A stretch of DNA of 64,000 nt, taken from NCBI GenBank assembly GCA_037953745.1, contig JBAKBP010007916.1:31525-95524 (forward strand), in the 5' to 3' direction. Positions 51,676 through 61,289 of this stretch are shown in pieces. The stretch comes from Lithodes maja. Lineage: Eukaryota > Arthropoda > Malacostraca > Decapoda > Lithodidae. Made by a program: the position numbers and the translations under genes. A model generated the notes under the pieces. The model was not told where the DNA came from, made no database searches, and was given only the letters and a program-made list of their open reading frames with translations. Within the stretch, counting starts at the first letter, position 1. Each line of letters starts with the position of its first letter.

Positions 51676-51883
51676 AGCCGGTATCACACGAGCGCTTTTT
51701 CCCTTAACATTTATCCTAAACACTGGTCTGGCCGCTTATGAGGTTCACATTTACAATATTTTGGTCTCCTAAATTCATCTACCATCAGTCTAGTTTCCTA
51801 TACCAGTGCAAAATATTCCATAAATTTTGCCAGATAAATGACCATCGAATGTTGACTATAAAAGCTCTCGTGTGATACCGCCT
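51676..51883. mobile_element. Harbinger-like MITE, 208 bp
   Basis: Ends AGCCGGTATCACACGAGCGC and inverted AGGCGGTATCACACGAGAGC, flanked by TTA (51673-51675 and 51884-51886), as for PIF/Harbinger elements. Confidence 0.65.
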
Positions 51884-52019
51884 TTAGGTGCACAACAGTT
51901 TAAATCCAAGTTTCTAAAGGATGAAAAACGGCATTTGGTGCAGGATTCTAGTTTTCATTGAGTTTGTGTTAAAAATAATACTGTATACATTATTATTAAC
52001 ATCGTTCTTAACACCAATA

Positions 52020-52125
52020 ACACTCAAAATAAAATAATGAAAGCATATGATTCTCCCAGGATTCGAACCCAGGATATCACATACAGAATCCACATGTTCT
52101 AACCATTACACCATCAAGACATTGT
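52020..52125 (-). repeat. tRNA-like SINE head, minus copy
   Basis: Reads 'gattctcccaggattcgaac' and ends 'caccatcaagac'. Same family as 26900-26990, and the closest of these to tRNA consensus in its B box. Confidence 0.5.
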
Positions 52126-52268
52126 GAGGTTATAAAAGCAGGTGAAGTACAATCGGCCTAATAAGTGATGTCTCGGCACCAAGTATATTTTAATATATAA
52201 TTGGTATCAGCAATATCTAAACTTTATTTATTAATTTCGAGTGAGATATAGCCTACAAACATGTTCCT

Positions 52269-52515
52269 ACACTTACCCAATCTATTCAACATCCGACAGA
52301 CTTTAATACAGCACAGAGCAAGCCAAACGTAATGACAGCTGAGACATGACTTATTAGCGCAACCGTACACTACCTGTATAAAGAATAAAGAAGAGACATA
52401 CTTGAAGGAAGGCCTACACTTACCCACTCTATTCAACATCCGACAGATATTAATACAGCACAGAACAAGCCAAACGTAATGACAGCTGAGACATGACTTA
52501 TTAGCGCAACCGTAC
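52269..52515. repeat. 147-bp tandem duplication next to an exon
   Basis: 'acacttacccaatctattca' and about 100 further bases recur at 52416 with small changes. The first unit ends in bases ('catacttgaaggaaggcc', 52407-52414) that echo the edge of the 52536 exon. Confidence 0.6.
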
Positions 52516-52535
52516 AATATAAAGGAAGGACATAC

Positions 52536-52643
52536 TTGAAGGAAGGCCAGGACTGGAAGCCATACTCTGAAGAAAATCGGCAGCGCGGGAAGTTCTCCCC
52601 CTGCCAGGCGTCCAGTAAGTAGTTGTACAGTAGTGAACTGTAA
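52536..52643 (-). pseudogene. MANBA: Beta-mannosidase exon with nucleophile motif
   Basis: 108 bp. Acceptor ATTTTCCAG and donor GTATGT, phases fitting both neighbours. 'RCRFSSEYGFQSWPS' is the GH2 nucleophile block (family 'RF-A/S-SEYG-Y/F-QSWPS'), so the catalytic Glu is kept. The start 'YSSLLYNYLLDAW' departs from the family's 'GDVH-Y-Y' stretch in a way that suggests two small compensating indels around the previous junction. Confidence 0.93.
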
Positions 52644-52944
52644 CTGGAAAATGAGGTCAAGTAGAGATCCTGTTGTAAGATAGAGTGACCAGATTTTTCT
52701 TTGCACGTCATTTTAATGCCTCAATACTTTTTATCCATCAGAAACCCACATTATTATTGCATTTCTCTTTAATATCAATATCTACAGCTCCAAATTCCTT
52801 ATAGCCTGAAACTCGCAAGTGGCCAATTATACATTACTGTTTCTTTCCAGCTGACGATAAACTGAATCTCTAGCAGCTAATTTCTTGATACTAAAAGGAA
52901 AAATATGAAACTACAGTACTATGTCTCTGCATCATATTAAAACC

Positions 52945-53035
52945 AAGTTGTTGTTGTAATCGTTCCCTAGGCTGCCTGGCCAAACAGCTCTGAGTCCCTA
53001 AGGAAGGCCATGGCCACAGTTGGGCTTTCCCAAAG
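52945..53035 (-). repeat. AAC-tailed retroposon 3' fragment
   Basis: 'ttgttgttgtaatcg' then 'ctgcctggccaaacagctct' matches the 3' end of the family inverted. Confidence 0.5.
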
Positions 53036-53194
53036 GGCTCTAAAGGAGTGTAGATTATGTTGTTGGGGTAAGTGATTGTGTGGAATGCAGTCTTCTATGA
53101 TGTTTTGTAAAAGAGAGTGGTTAGCATTTTCTTTAGATGCCATTATGTTTCCTCACTTATTCATATTATCACCAACCCACCAATTAACTTACAA

Positions 53195-53197
53195 ATC

Positions 53198-53233
<36 letters not shown>

Positions 53234-53234
53234 A
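53195..53234. repeat. (TCTA)n microsatellite
   Basis: About nine TCTA units, possibly the tail of a lost LINE copy. Confidence 0.8.
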
Positions 53235-53264
53235 CTTACAAATAAACTTAACTAATGAAATCAA

Positions 53265-53365
53265 TGAAACTAATGAATACATGTGGTACTTCAAGGATTC
53301 CAACCTAGGATACTCACACCGCAACTCCGCGCACTAACCATTATGCTATCAAGACAGTTAAAGGT
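53265..53365 (-). repeat. tRNA-like SINE head, minus copy
   Basis: 'ggattccaacctaggatact' and 'ttatgctatcaagacagtta'. Degenerate member of the 26900 family. Confidence 0.4.
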
Positions 53366-53489
53366 TTATGCACAAGCCTACAATATATATCCATTATAAA
53401 AGAAGAAGATTATACTCTATTTTTGATCATGTAGAATCTTCATCTATCTAGTGATCTATCTACCCATCTATCTATAATTAAAATCTAAA

Positions 53490-53595
53490 GCTTGTAAAAC
53501 AAATAACCAAACCAGGAACGCACAATATAAAGACCAACAAGAACTGATCAAAATCACTATGCGGAAACAATACATTGAAGATTTAGCTAAACAAT
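53490..53595 (-). repeat. Penelope-end repeat, minus copy
   Basis: 'cttgtaaaacaaataaccaa' through 'aaaatcactatgcggaaaca' is the reverse complement of the repeat at 43500-43618. Confidence 0.5.
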
Positions 53596-54011
53596 ACTAT
53601 GTAATAAATAAAACACAAAACTACTTGTTGAAATGATCTACAGGTTTAATTTGTCCACTTATCAGTTTTAACACACAAAGATTCTCATTATAGTGATACA
53701 GTACTTCATATAGGGTTTTCTACCTACAGTTTACCTGTAGTCTATTATAAGTACAAATTAATTATTAAACATTTTCATAGAGGGTTTCCGAGTCAGATGA
53801 ACTCTCAAGTTGGTCAATCCTGTCAGTCCTTGAATAAACTTATGTCCTTTTCAAGGTGGACAGATCCGCTTGGGGGCGTTTTGAATATAGCCACCCTCAT
53901 AAAAGTAAGATATCCGGCGAAAGATAGATAGATAGTACTTATGGTCTGTAGCTTAAAGCATAGTTACATACATTTTCAGTTGTTTTATCATAATAACATA
54001 CAAATACTATA
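53596..54011. other. Non-coding stretch, nothing assigned
   Basis: AT-rich intron sequence of the beta-mannosidase pseudogene. No ORF or repeat is recognised. Confidence 0.35.
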
Positions 54012-54208
54012 CAGGTCTCCCTCACTATCAGATGCTTCAATTTACGATATTATTATAGGTTTTGGGGTGTTTGTGTTTGTGTTTTGGCTGGTCCCAGAAC
54101 ACATCCCCATTTACCTCATTCATGTTAGGGTTTTCTTTTTTTTATGATTTTTCTACTTAAGATTAGGTTTTCAGGAATGTAACCCAATCATAAAATGAGG
54201 GAGACCTG
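54012..54208. mobile_element. TA-flanked MITE, CAGGTCTCCCTC family (copy 3)
   Basis: 197 bp with perfect CAGGTCTCCCTC ends, flanked by TA at 54010-54011 and 54209-54210. Same orientation as 18795-18991. Confidence 0.8.
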
Positions 54209-54251
54209 TACTATATCTCCGCTAAATTTTCCGTCTCAAAACAGCCCTTAC

Positions 54252-54441
54252 CGTCCCCATTGAAAGTTGCTGTAGGGATGATCAGCCACAAAACCCTCCT
54301 CCTCCAACTATATACCGTTGTTGGGTGAGCTGACCACAAACGACCTTGTGTCGTCCACCTCCAAGCTGGTGTTACGTATGGTGTCGACGTACAGCTTCAC
54401 GTTGTCCGCCTTGTACTGCTCAAAGTTGCTGAATGTCGTAC
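54252..54441 (-). pseudogene. MANBA: Beta-mannosidase exon with in-frame TAG
   Basis: 190 bp. Acceptor TTCTATTCTCAG, donor GTAAGG. 'DNVKLYVDTIRNTSLEVDD' and 'RSFVVSSPNNGI' match the family's '-LYV-x-x-IR-' and 'RPFI/V-SSP-x-NG' blocks. TAG at 54307-54309 follows directly, then 'LEEEGFVADHPYSNF' continues in frame. The stop disables the gene unless it is an assembly error. Confidence 0.92.
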
Positions 54442-54599
54442 CTGAGAATAGAATAGACAGTTAACCCTCTCGCTATCCTGTGGACTCGGGGGTTGCCGTT
54501 TACCATTCAGAAATAGAGTTCTCTCAATCTCATAATTACCTCTCCATAATTAGTTTTGTGCCCACAACTCATTCAAAGAAAACTGCAGAGGTTGATATT

Positions 54600-55095
54600 T
54601 TTATTTTATTTTATTTTTTTTTTTTTTTTCTAAATTCCAACTACTCCCTCTCGGGCATAGGCTGATAGCCTTTACACTCTACCGCTGAACACGGTGAGGC
54701 CTGTGAGGTCTTGTTCCAGTCTAGGGAGTGAGACATGCGAAGCACCCATTCACGGCCCGAACCCAACTCCATCTCTGAAGCTGCTTCGCCCCTGCGCTTC
54801 ACAGTCTCACTACCCAGGCTCGGACCCTCACTCTCAGAATGCCACCTATTGAGCATTTAACTCGCTAGGCATTGTCCCCCTGTAGCATACTTTGAATATG
54901 GGAATATTCATACAGTGCTATTTAATCAGGGAACAATGAGGGTATTTTGTTTTGGCATTTTGGTGTGCTGTGGTAATGCACTGAAACTAGGTACAGCACA
55001 AATTCCATCCCAATAATATCTTCCCATTGACATATTGGGATCCATTGGATTACCAGTCCAGTGGCAAGACCACTCTGCCACACCTCCCCTAAAAA
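54600..55095 (-). mobile_element. tRNA-derived SINE, minus copy
   Basis: Reverse-complement copy of the SINE at 50698, from the T-rich tail near 54600 to the tRNA-like head at about 55020-55090. The body has about the same length. Confidence 0.65.
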
Positions 55096-55349
55096 TTTCT
55101 AAACACCCCTGATGACCAGAAAGGGCGCAAATCGCATCCTGTGCATGGAAGAGTTAAGTGGGTAGGGTTTAATTATTTGTTTATTTATCTATTCATTTAT
55201 CATGATTCTAGTTTCCTCCCTAGAACTTACCATTGAACTTAATAAATTATCCTCAAGATCCCCATTCAAGATAAATATGTAGATTTTTCGAAAGAATTAA
55301 TTTAAGTGGATCTATTCCTATACAACTAAAGAAACACAATAATTTTATC

Positions 55350-55440
55350 TATTGCCAGACACCTTAATCCCCAAGGGGATGGCCACAAATGAACGGCTTT
55401 CATATGCTTCGGAAATTAATTCAATTATCTAGCTAGTTCC
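55350..55440 (-). repeat. RTE-like LINE 3' tail fragment
   Basis: 'ttatctattgccagacacct' with 'ccccaaggggatggccac', the tail block of the 30897-32235 LINE. Confidence 0.5.
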
Positions 55441-55504
55441 AGTTCAAGGAGGAGGGTCATTCAAGCCCAACCGCCCATTAAGAAACTGCCAGACAAAAAC
55501 TGCA

Positions 55505-55616
55505 GGAAAATGGGTTGCTTCTGTTCGGACTCGGTCTCGGTCTTGAGTCGGCCACCCCCAGCTATGCAATATGTGCCTGAGTACATACAAACATACCCAG
55601 TACATACATAAATACC
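55505..55616 (+). mobile_element. Retroposon tail inserted at the exon edge
   Basis: 'gtcttgagtcggccaccccc' and 'gtgcctgagtacatac' with a short (ATAC)n tail, adjoining the truncated beta-mannosidase exon at 55617. It may have removed or split the exon's 3' part. Confidence 0.5.
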
Positions 55617-55666
55617 AATTATCTCTAAGTGCCGCCTCGTTCTAATTATTCCCAGCCCATAGTAGT

Positions 55667-55699
<33 letters not shown>

Positions 55700-56776
55700 T
55701 TCCCCAAGCTGCCTGGCCGAACAGCCCCAAGGCCCCGAGCAAGGCCAAGGCCACAACCGAGCGCCCCCACAAAACCCTCCCCGCCGACCACAATAAAGCC
55801 TGGGTGACCGAAGCCACTCCACGGCGGGGAGCTGAGGAGGGTGCGGAAACGCCCGGGAAACCAAAGACCCACCCAGGGCCCTGTGCCCCTCAGCAATTAT
55901 GAAGAGAAAGTTGAGGGGCAAAGGAAAGATGTGACGCTTTGGCTTCCAATCTTGGTAGATTAGGAGGTCAATCCACGCAAGAGACGCCGTCACTTGAGAT
56001 CCAGAAAATATACAAGCAAAAGGAACAGTCAGAGTAAGCTATGGGTATGGCAGAGATCGCTCAGTTCTCACTCTGATAGACCAGCCCATCACCACATGAC
56101 TAGAACCCAATCCTCTCAGCATCAGCTAGGAAAGGCCCTAGAAAGCCGCCTTTGGCGGGGGGATAGCTCCCCTATTTCAACCCTTTTCGGGGTTGGGCAC
56201 CCGCCCTGTTGTTGTTGTTCCCCAAGCTGCCTGGCCGAACAGCCCCAAGGCCACGAGCAAGGCCAAGGCCATAACCGAGCGCCCCCCACAGAACCCTCCT
56301 ACCCTGCCGACCACAATAAAGCCTATGTGACCTAAGCCACTCCATGGCGGGGAGCTAAGGAGGGTGCGGAAATGATCGGGAAACCAAAGCCCCACCCAGG
56401 GCCCTGTACCCCTCAGCAATTATGAAGAGAAAGTTGAGGGGCAAAGGAAAAATGTGACGCTTTGGCTTCCAATCTTGGTAGATTGGGAGGTCAATCCACA
56501 GAAGAAAAGCTGTCACTTGAGATCTAGAAAATATATAAGTAAAAGGAACAGTCAGAGTAAGCTATGGGTATGGCAGAGATTGCTCAGTTCTCACTCTGAT
56601 AGACCAGCCCATCACCAGGCCCATAGTAGTATACCGGTACTGGGGTGGTGGTGGAGGCGACGCAGCTGGGTCACCACATCAGCCCTCACACTATCCAGGA
56701 ACGCGTCCCCGACGGGGTACATGCTGCACGTGAACATCAGGTCCTCCCAGATCAGTATCCCTAACTCATCTGCAAT
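55617..56776 (-). pseudogene. MANBA: Beta-mannosidase active-site exon split by a retroposon
   Basis: Reading down from 56776 (acceptor CTCCAACAG): 'IADELGILIWEDLMFTCSMY' and 'LRRLHHHPSTGILLW' to 56619. A 952-bp insertion (55667-56618) follows, flanked by GCCCATAGTAGT, then the exon continues at 55666 with 'WAGNN-stop-NEAALRDNW'. The family motif is W-x-GNNENE, in which the first Glu is the GH2 acid/base, and that codon is TAG at 55642-55644. The 3' edge of the exon is lost at a second insertion (55505-55616). Confidence 0.93.
55667..56618 (-). mobile_element. Two AAC-tailed retroposon copies inserted in the exon
   Basis: Both copies are minus-strand: 55667-56190, near full length, and 56203-56618. 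The outer 12-bp duplication GCCCATAGTAGT (55655-55666 and 56619-56630) shows entry as one event or one followed by a second insertion. The plus-strand ends read TTG repeats. Confidence 0.8.
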
Positions 56777-56792
56777 CTGTTGGAGAGGAGTT

Positions 56793-58586
56793 ATAATTAT
56801 TATGTTCTATCCAACAACCAACTCTACTCCTAAAATCGATTAATGAAATATTACTAACACATGTGGCAGTCCGTGGATTCGAACCCAGGACGCTCACACC
56901 GAATATCAACACCTTATACATTACACCACGAAGGCAGTTAAAGAATGGTGGACACTGCCTACGATTTATTATGCAACTTCGAATCCTGCATATCAATCTA
57001 AGCATGTACACACATCCCAACTGCAACTCACGTAGGCTATGCATATGTGAATGGAAAGAGCAATTAATGGGGCCTTAACCACTAGGGAAGGCCTCTCGAT
57101 AAATTACTCCTGAACCAATATCAATTATTATGTTCCATCCAACAACCAACTCTACTCCTAAAATCGATTAATGAAATATTACAAACACATGTGGCAGTCC
57201 GTGGATTCGAACCCAGGACGCTCACACCGAATATCAACACCTTATACATTACACCACGAAGGCAGTTAAAGAATGGTGGACACTGCCTACGATTTATTAT
57301 GCAACTTCAAATCCTGCATATCAATCTAAGCATGTACACACATCCCAACTGCAACTCACGTAGGCTATGCATATGTGAATGGAAAGAGCAATTAATGGGG
57401 CCTTAACCACTAGGGAAGGCCTCTCGATAAATTACTCCTGAACCAATATCAATTATTATGTTCTATCCAACAACCAACTCTACTCCTAAAATCGATTAAT
57501 GAAATATTACAAACACATGTGGCAGTCCGTGGATTCGAACCCAGGACGCTCACACCGAATATCAACACCTTATACATTACACCACGAAGGCAGTAAAAGA
57601 ATGGTGGACACTGCCTACGATTTATTATGCAACTTCGAATCCTGCATATCAATCTAAGCATGTACACACATCCCAACTGCAACTCACGTAGGCTATGCAT
57701 ATGTGAATGGAAAGAGCAATTAATGGGGCCTTAACCACTAGGGAAGGCCTCTCGATAAATTACTCCTGAACCAATATCAATTATTATGTTCTATCCAACA
57801 ACCAACTCTACTACTAAAATCGATTAATGAAATATTACAAACACATGTGGCAGTCCGTGGATTCGAACCCAGGACGCTCACACCAAATATCAACACCTTA
57901 TACATTACACCACGAAGGCAGTTAAAGAATGGTGGACACTGCCTACGATTTATTATGCAACTTCGAATCCTGCATATCAATCTAAGCATGTACACACATC
58001 CCAACTGCAACTCACGTAGGCTATGCATATGTGAATGGAAAGAGCAATTAATGGGGCCTTAACCACTAGGGAAGGCCTCTCGATAAATTACTCCTGAACC
58101 AATATCAATGATTATGTTCTATCCAACAACCAACTCTACTCCTAAAATCGATTAATGAAATATTACAAACACATGTGGCAGTCCGTGGATTCGAACCCAG
58201 GACGCTCACACCGAATATCAACACCTTATACATTACACCACGAAGGCAGTTAAAGAATGGTGGACACTGCCTACGATTTATTATGCAACTTCGAATCCTG
58301 CATATCAATCTAAGCATGTACACACATCCCAACTGCAACTCACGTAGGCTATGCATATGTGAATGGAAAGAGCAATTAATGGGGCCTTAACCACTAGGGA
58401 AGGCCTCTCGATAAATTACTCCTGAACCAATATCAATTATTATGTTCTATCCAACAACCAACTCTACTCCTAAAATCGATTAATGAAATATTACAAACAC
58501 ATGTGGCAGTCCGTGGATTCGAACCCAGGACGCTCACACCAAATATCAACACCTTATACATTACACCACGAAGGCAGTTAAAGAAT
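56793..58586 (-). repeat. 328-bp tandem array with a tRNA-like promoter per unit
   Basis: About 5.4 units. 'acacatgtggcagtccgtgg' recurs at intervals of 328 bp from near 56855. Units differ by only a few substitutions. Each carries, on the minus strand, a tRNA-like head with a B-box-like 'gggttcgaatccacgg' and an A-box-like 'gtggtgtaatgtataag'. Related single copies are at 7790-7875 (-) and 59638-59715 (+). Small open frames inside each unit are by-products. Confidence 0.88.
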
Positions 58587-58587
58587 G

Positions 58588-58690
58588 ATGTAAAACTTGC
58601 AAAACAAACAAACCAAAACAGATATGGCACAATATTAAGACAAAATAACTTATCAAAATCACTATGTGGAAATAATGCATTGAAGATTTA
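58588..58690 (-). repeat. Penelope-end repeat, minus copy
   Basis: 'aaaacttgcaaaacaaacaa' through 'atcactatgtggaaataatg'. It follows the tandem array directly. Confidence 0.5.
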
Positions 58691-58699
58691 GCAAAACTA

Positions 58700-58905
58700 T
58701 AATTATTATGGGATAGGAATCCTCTTCAATTCTCCTACTCGATGAGAGAGAGAAAGGGGCGAGGGTATGCGAAAGTGGTCCCGGACCTCAAGAATTGAAA
58801 CTTTAGAATGTTGTTCCTGTTTGAGCTGAGCTCTGTCTCTTGTCAGCCACCTCTAGCTATGGGGTATGTGCCTGAGTATATACAGTACATACAAACATAC
58901 AGTAT
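58700..58905 (+). repeat. Dispersed retroposon tail family, plus copy
   Basis: 'gagagaaaggggcgagggta' and 'ggtatgtgcctgagtatata' match 25895-26084. Confidence 0.5.
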
Positions 58906-59155
58906 ATTCATATTATGAAATATATAATTATACACAAAACAAACTTACATACAAATAGTGTAATGTAAAAATGAACTCTGAAAAGTTAACAGAATGAATA
59001 TAAACATCACTTGTGGAGGAGCACTTTATTGACAACGTTTTGCATCTCTCTCTCTCTCTCTTCAGGTCACGTTACCTGAAGAAGCTATCTGCGAAACGTC
59101 AATAAAGTTCTCATATGATTTGTTTATTCATAGTGCAATGTACTGTACTGTAGTT

Positions 59156-59400
59156 CTATCTATCTATCTATTGCCGGACGCCTTACTCCCCTTACGAGGG
59201 TGGCCATACACAGAATGCCCCCAAGCGGACCCATTCCCTGTGAGAGGGACAACCCGAGCCAGTTTAGTGAAGGACTTACAGGATTGACCACTCAATTTAG
59301 GATCCGTCCGACTCCGAGGCCCTCAGTGTATCTTGTTAGCACTATTTTTCTACAGTGGTGTTCGGCTAATCCATCCACTAACCTGCCTTACCATTAGGTA
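59156..59400 (-). mobile_element. RTE-like LINE 3' end fragment
   Basis: (CTAT)n tail followed by 'tgccggacgccttactcccc' and about 200 bp of possible 3' UTR. No coding part. Confidence 0.45.
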
Positions 59401-59407
59401 AGCAGTA

Positions 59408-59537
59408 CGGATTTGTATCAGGTTTACTCCCCTAGACAGGTTGCCAACCAAGGCTGACGAGTCCCATCCACCCGGATTTGTATAAGGTTGTCTCCCCTAG
59501 ATGAGTTGCCTACCAAGGCTAACGAGTCCCATCCACC
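59408..59537. repeat. 65-bp tandem duplication
   Basis: 'ggatttgtatcaggtttact' to 'gagtcccatccaccc' is repeated at once with about 90% identity. Confidence 0.7.
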
Positions 59538-59637
59538 CGTTACTGTAGTTACAAATGTCAAAAGGCCAACACCATAACATAAATTAAGATGTAAGTAATT
59601 AAAAATAATTTTAAACTAGCCCCATTGTATAATAACT

Positions 59638-59715
59638 GTCTTCGTGGTGCAATGCATAAGTGTGTTGATATTCGGTGTGAGCATCCTAGGTTTGAATCCC
59701 CGGATTGCCACATGT
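59638..59715 (+). repeat. tRNA-like SINE head
   Basis: 'gtcttcgtggtgcaatgcat' and B-box-like 'aggtttgaatcccc'. It is the sense-strand relative of the units in the 328-bp array. Confidence 0.55.
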
Positions 59716-59810
59716 GTTTGTTTATTTCATTAATCGAGTTTAGGAGTAAAGTTGGTTGGTGGAGAAAACATAATAATACAAGTAATTACTGAGAGCACTG
59801 TTTGTTTTCT

Positions 59811-59995
59811 TTTGCCAGACGCCGTAATTCCCGAGAAGGGGTGGCCATGAACATTAGGCGTTTGTCACGAATCGCTAAGTCAAGTTGCCCGGGCTTGACA
59901 TCAACCAATATTTTGACAGTATGGGCTCGATCCGCCGACCCTTTGATCAGCAGCCGACGCTCTACTGACTATGCTACGGCTCGCGATAAGAGAGA
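59811..59995 (-). repeat. tRNA-like SINE plus LINE tail block
   Basis: The plus strand starts 'gccagacgccgtaattcccg' (LINE tail). The minus strand from 59990 has A-box-like 'tagcatagtcagtagagcg' and B-box-like 'ggatcgagccc'. This arrangement fits a SINE that uses the RTE-like LINE 3' end. Confidence 0.55.
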
Positions 59996-60301
59996 GAGCA
60001 TTTTAATTAATATAATGCAAGAGAATGAACGAGCTGCAGACATAATTGGATGAGAAATAGGAAGAAGAAGAAAAGCAGTGTGAGAGACAGTGAAGAGGGT
60101 GAAGATGGGTCAAGCATAAGGGGTAGATGGAGTGTGTGAGGCGAGATGCTGAAGTATGGAGGTGAGGTAGTGATTAAATGGATAGGGTAGCTTAAACCCA
60201 ACTGAGCCTATTAACCCTTTCACGCACAGGATGTGATTTGCGCCCTTTCTGGGATATTTAAAAGCCTTTGTGACCATCAGGGGTGTTTAGAAACCTTTAG
60301 T

Positions 60302-60398
60302 TTAAATTAAAATGTAAAACTTGCAAACTAAAGAGACCAAAACTTTGACAAAGGCAATATAAAGGCAAAATAACTGATCAAAATCGCTATGTGGAAAT
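60302..60398 (-). repeat. Penelope-end repeat cut by the DIRS-like element
   Basis: Matches other copies up to 'aaaatcgctatgtggaaat' and then stops at 60399 where the inverted repeat begins. Confidence 0.6.
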
Positions 60399-60474
60399 GG
60401 GAGGTTTGACGTACCTCCCAACCTACCAAATAGGAAAACCTACTATTTGGTAGTAGTCTTGGAAAATCCAACGT
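60399..60474. repeat. Terminal inverted repeat end of DIRS-like element
   Basis: 76 bp, exact reverse complement of 60808-60883. It contains two small inner palindromes: 'gggaggtttgacgtacctccc' (21 bp, listed here only by its ends GGGAGG and CCTCCC) and the 'accaaatag...ctatttggt' pair. Confidence 0.85.
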
Positions 60475-60807
60475 CAAGGCTATTAACCTAATTGCAATGA
60501 CGACTTGTCTATTTTGACTGCTATGTCGTCATTCCAACCGCGGTTAAAAAGAAAACGTCTAGAGTCTACTCCTTATCTTGCTCTAGGAGACGTTGTACAT
60601 TAACCAAAACTACCACCGAAGGTGAAAAAAGCATAGAAGAGAAGAAAAAGGGGTTTACCTTAGTTACCGCTTAAGGCCCATCCCGTGTTCCGTCATGTGC
60701 AGATCACTGTCGAACGTGCGCATGAGCGACCCTCTCTTGTTATCACATCTCACGTCAGCAGAAGAACGCGGATGGGCAGGGGTCCGGCGTGAGGGAGGGT
60801 ATTATGT

Positions 60808-60921
60808 ACGTTGGATTTTCCAAGACTACTACCAAATAGTAGGTTTTCCTATTTGGTAGGTTGGGAGGTACGTCAAACCTCCCAATTTGTTAGTAGTCTT
60901 GGCAAATCCAACGTCAAGGCT
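60808..60921. repeat. Candidate internal complementary region
   Basis: 60808-60883 inverts the element end exactly. 60884-60921 ('gttagtagtcttggcaaatc') repeats an inner part of that end in direct orientation with small differences, as expected if it complements the other, left terminal repeat. Confidence 0.6.
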
Positions 60922-61289
60922 GCATAACAAATAGGAGGAGGACATCCAAGCCCAACCTACCAAAAAAACCAATGCATAAAACAAAAGTATGAATGACAAA
61001 GACACAATTTAAACAAGAGAGTCTAATAAAAGAGTGAAAAACTGAGGAGTAGCTAAAAAGAACAGTTTTAACACATGCCCGTCATTCATAGTAATGCAAA
61101 AACATAGACTTGTCTGAAACCAAAAAGGTACTGTACCCAAAATCCCTTTTCTTCAAAAACCAACAAAAACACTGAACACAAGAACAAAACACAATTTTCA
61201 ATGTGGCAAAAACACTTATGTACTGGAACAATATACAATCCCAAACTTGCAATTCAGTGTTGCAAACCCGTACACCCCCCCCCCCCCCC

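Larger units (their letters stand above)
18410..56776 (-). pseudogene. MANBA: Beta-mannosidase (GH2) pseudogene, multi-exon
   Basis: Nine coding segments on the minus strand together follow the C-terminal half of animal lysosomal beta-mannosidase, the GH2 enzyme that removes terminal beta-linked mannose from N-glycan fragments. Order: 56776-55617 (split), 54441-54252, 52643-52536, 41245-41062, 40024-39877, 38773-38685, 29215-29096, about 20310-20167, and 18667-18410. Acceptor/donor phases agree from 54441 to 29096. The nucleophile motif 'SSEYGFQSWPS' is kept. Disabling lesions: a retroposon inside the GNNENE exon, TAG at the acid/base Glu (55642-55644), TAG at 54307-54309, TAA at 18515-18517, and local frame disturbance around the 54252/52643 junction. 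N-terminal exons are not seen before the window ends. A working paralogue may exist elsewhere. Confidence 0.88.

Noticed and set aside
56863..58691. Repeated 71- and 83-residue ORFs
   Set aside because: They are by-products of the 328-bp tandem repeat and span the tRNA-like sequence.
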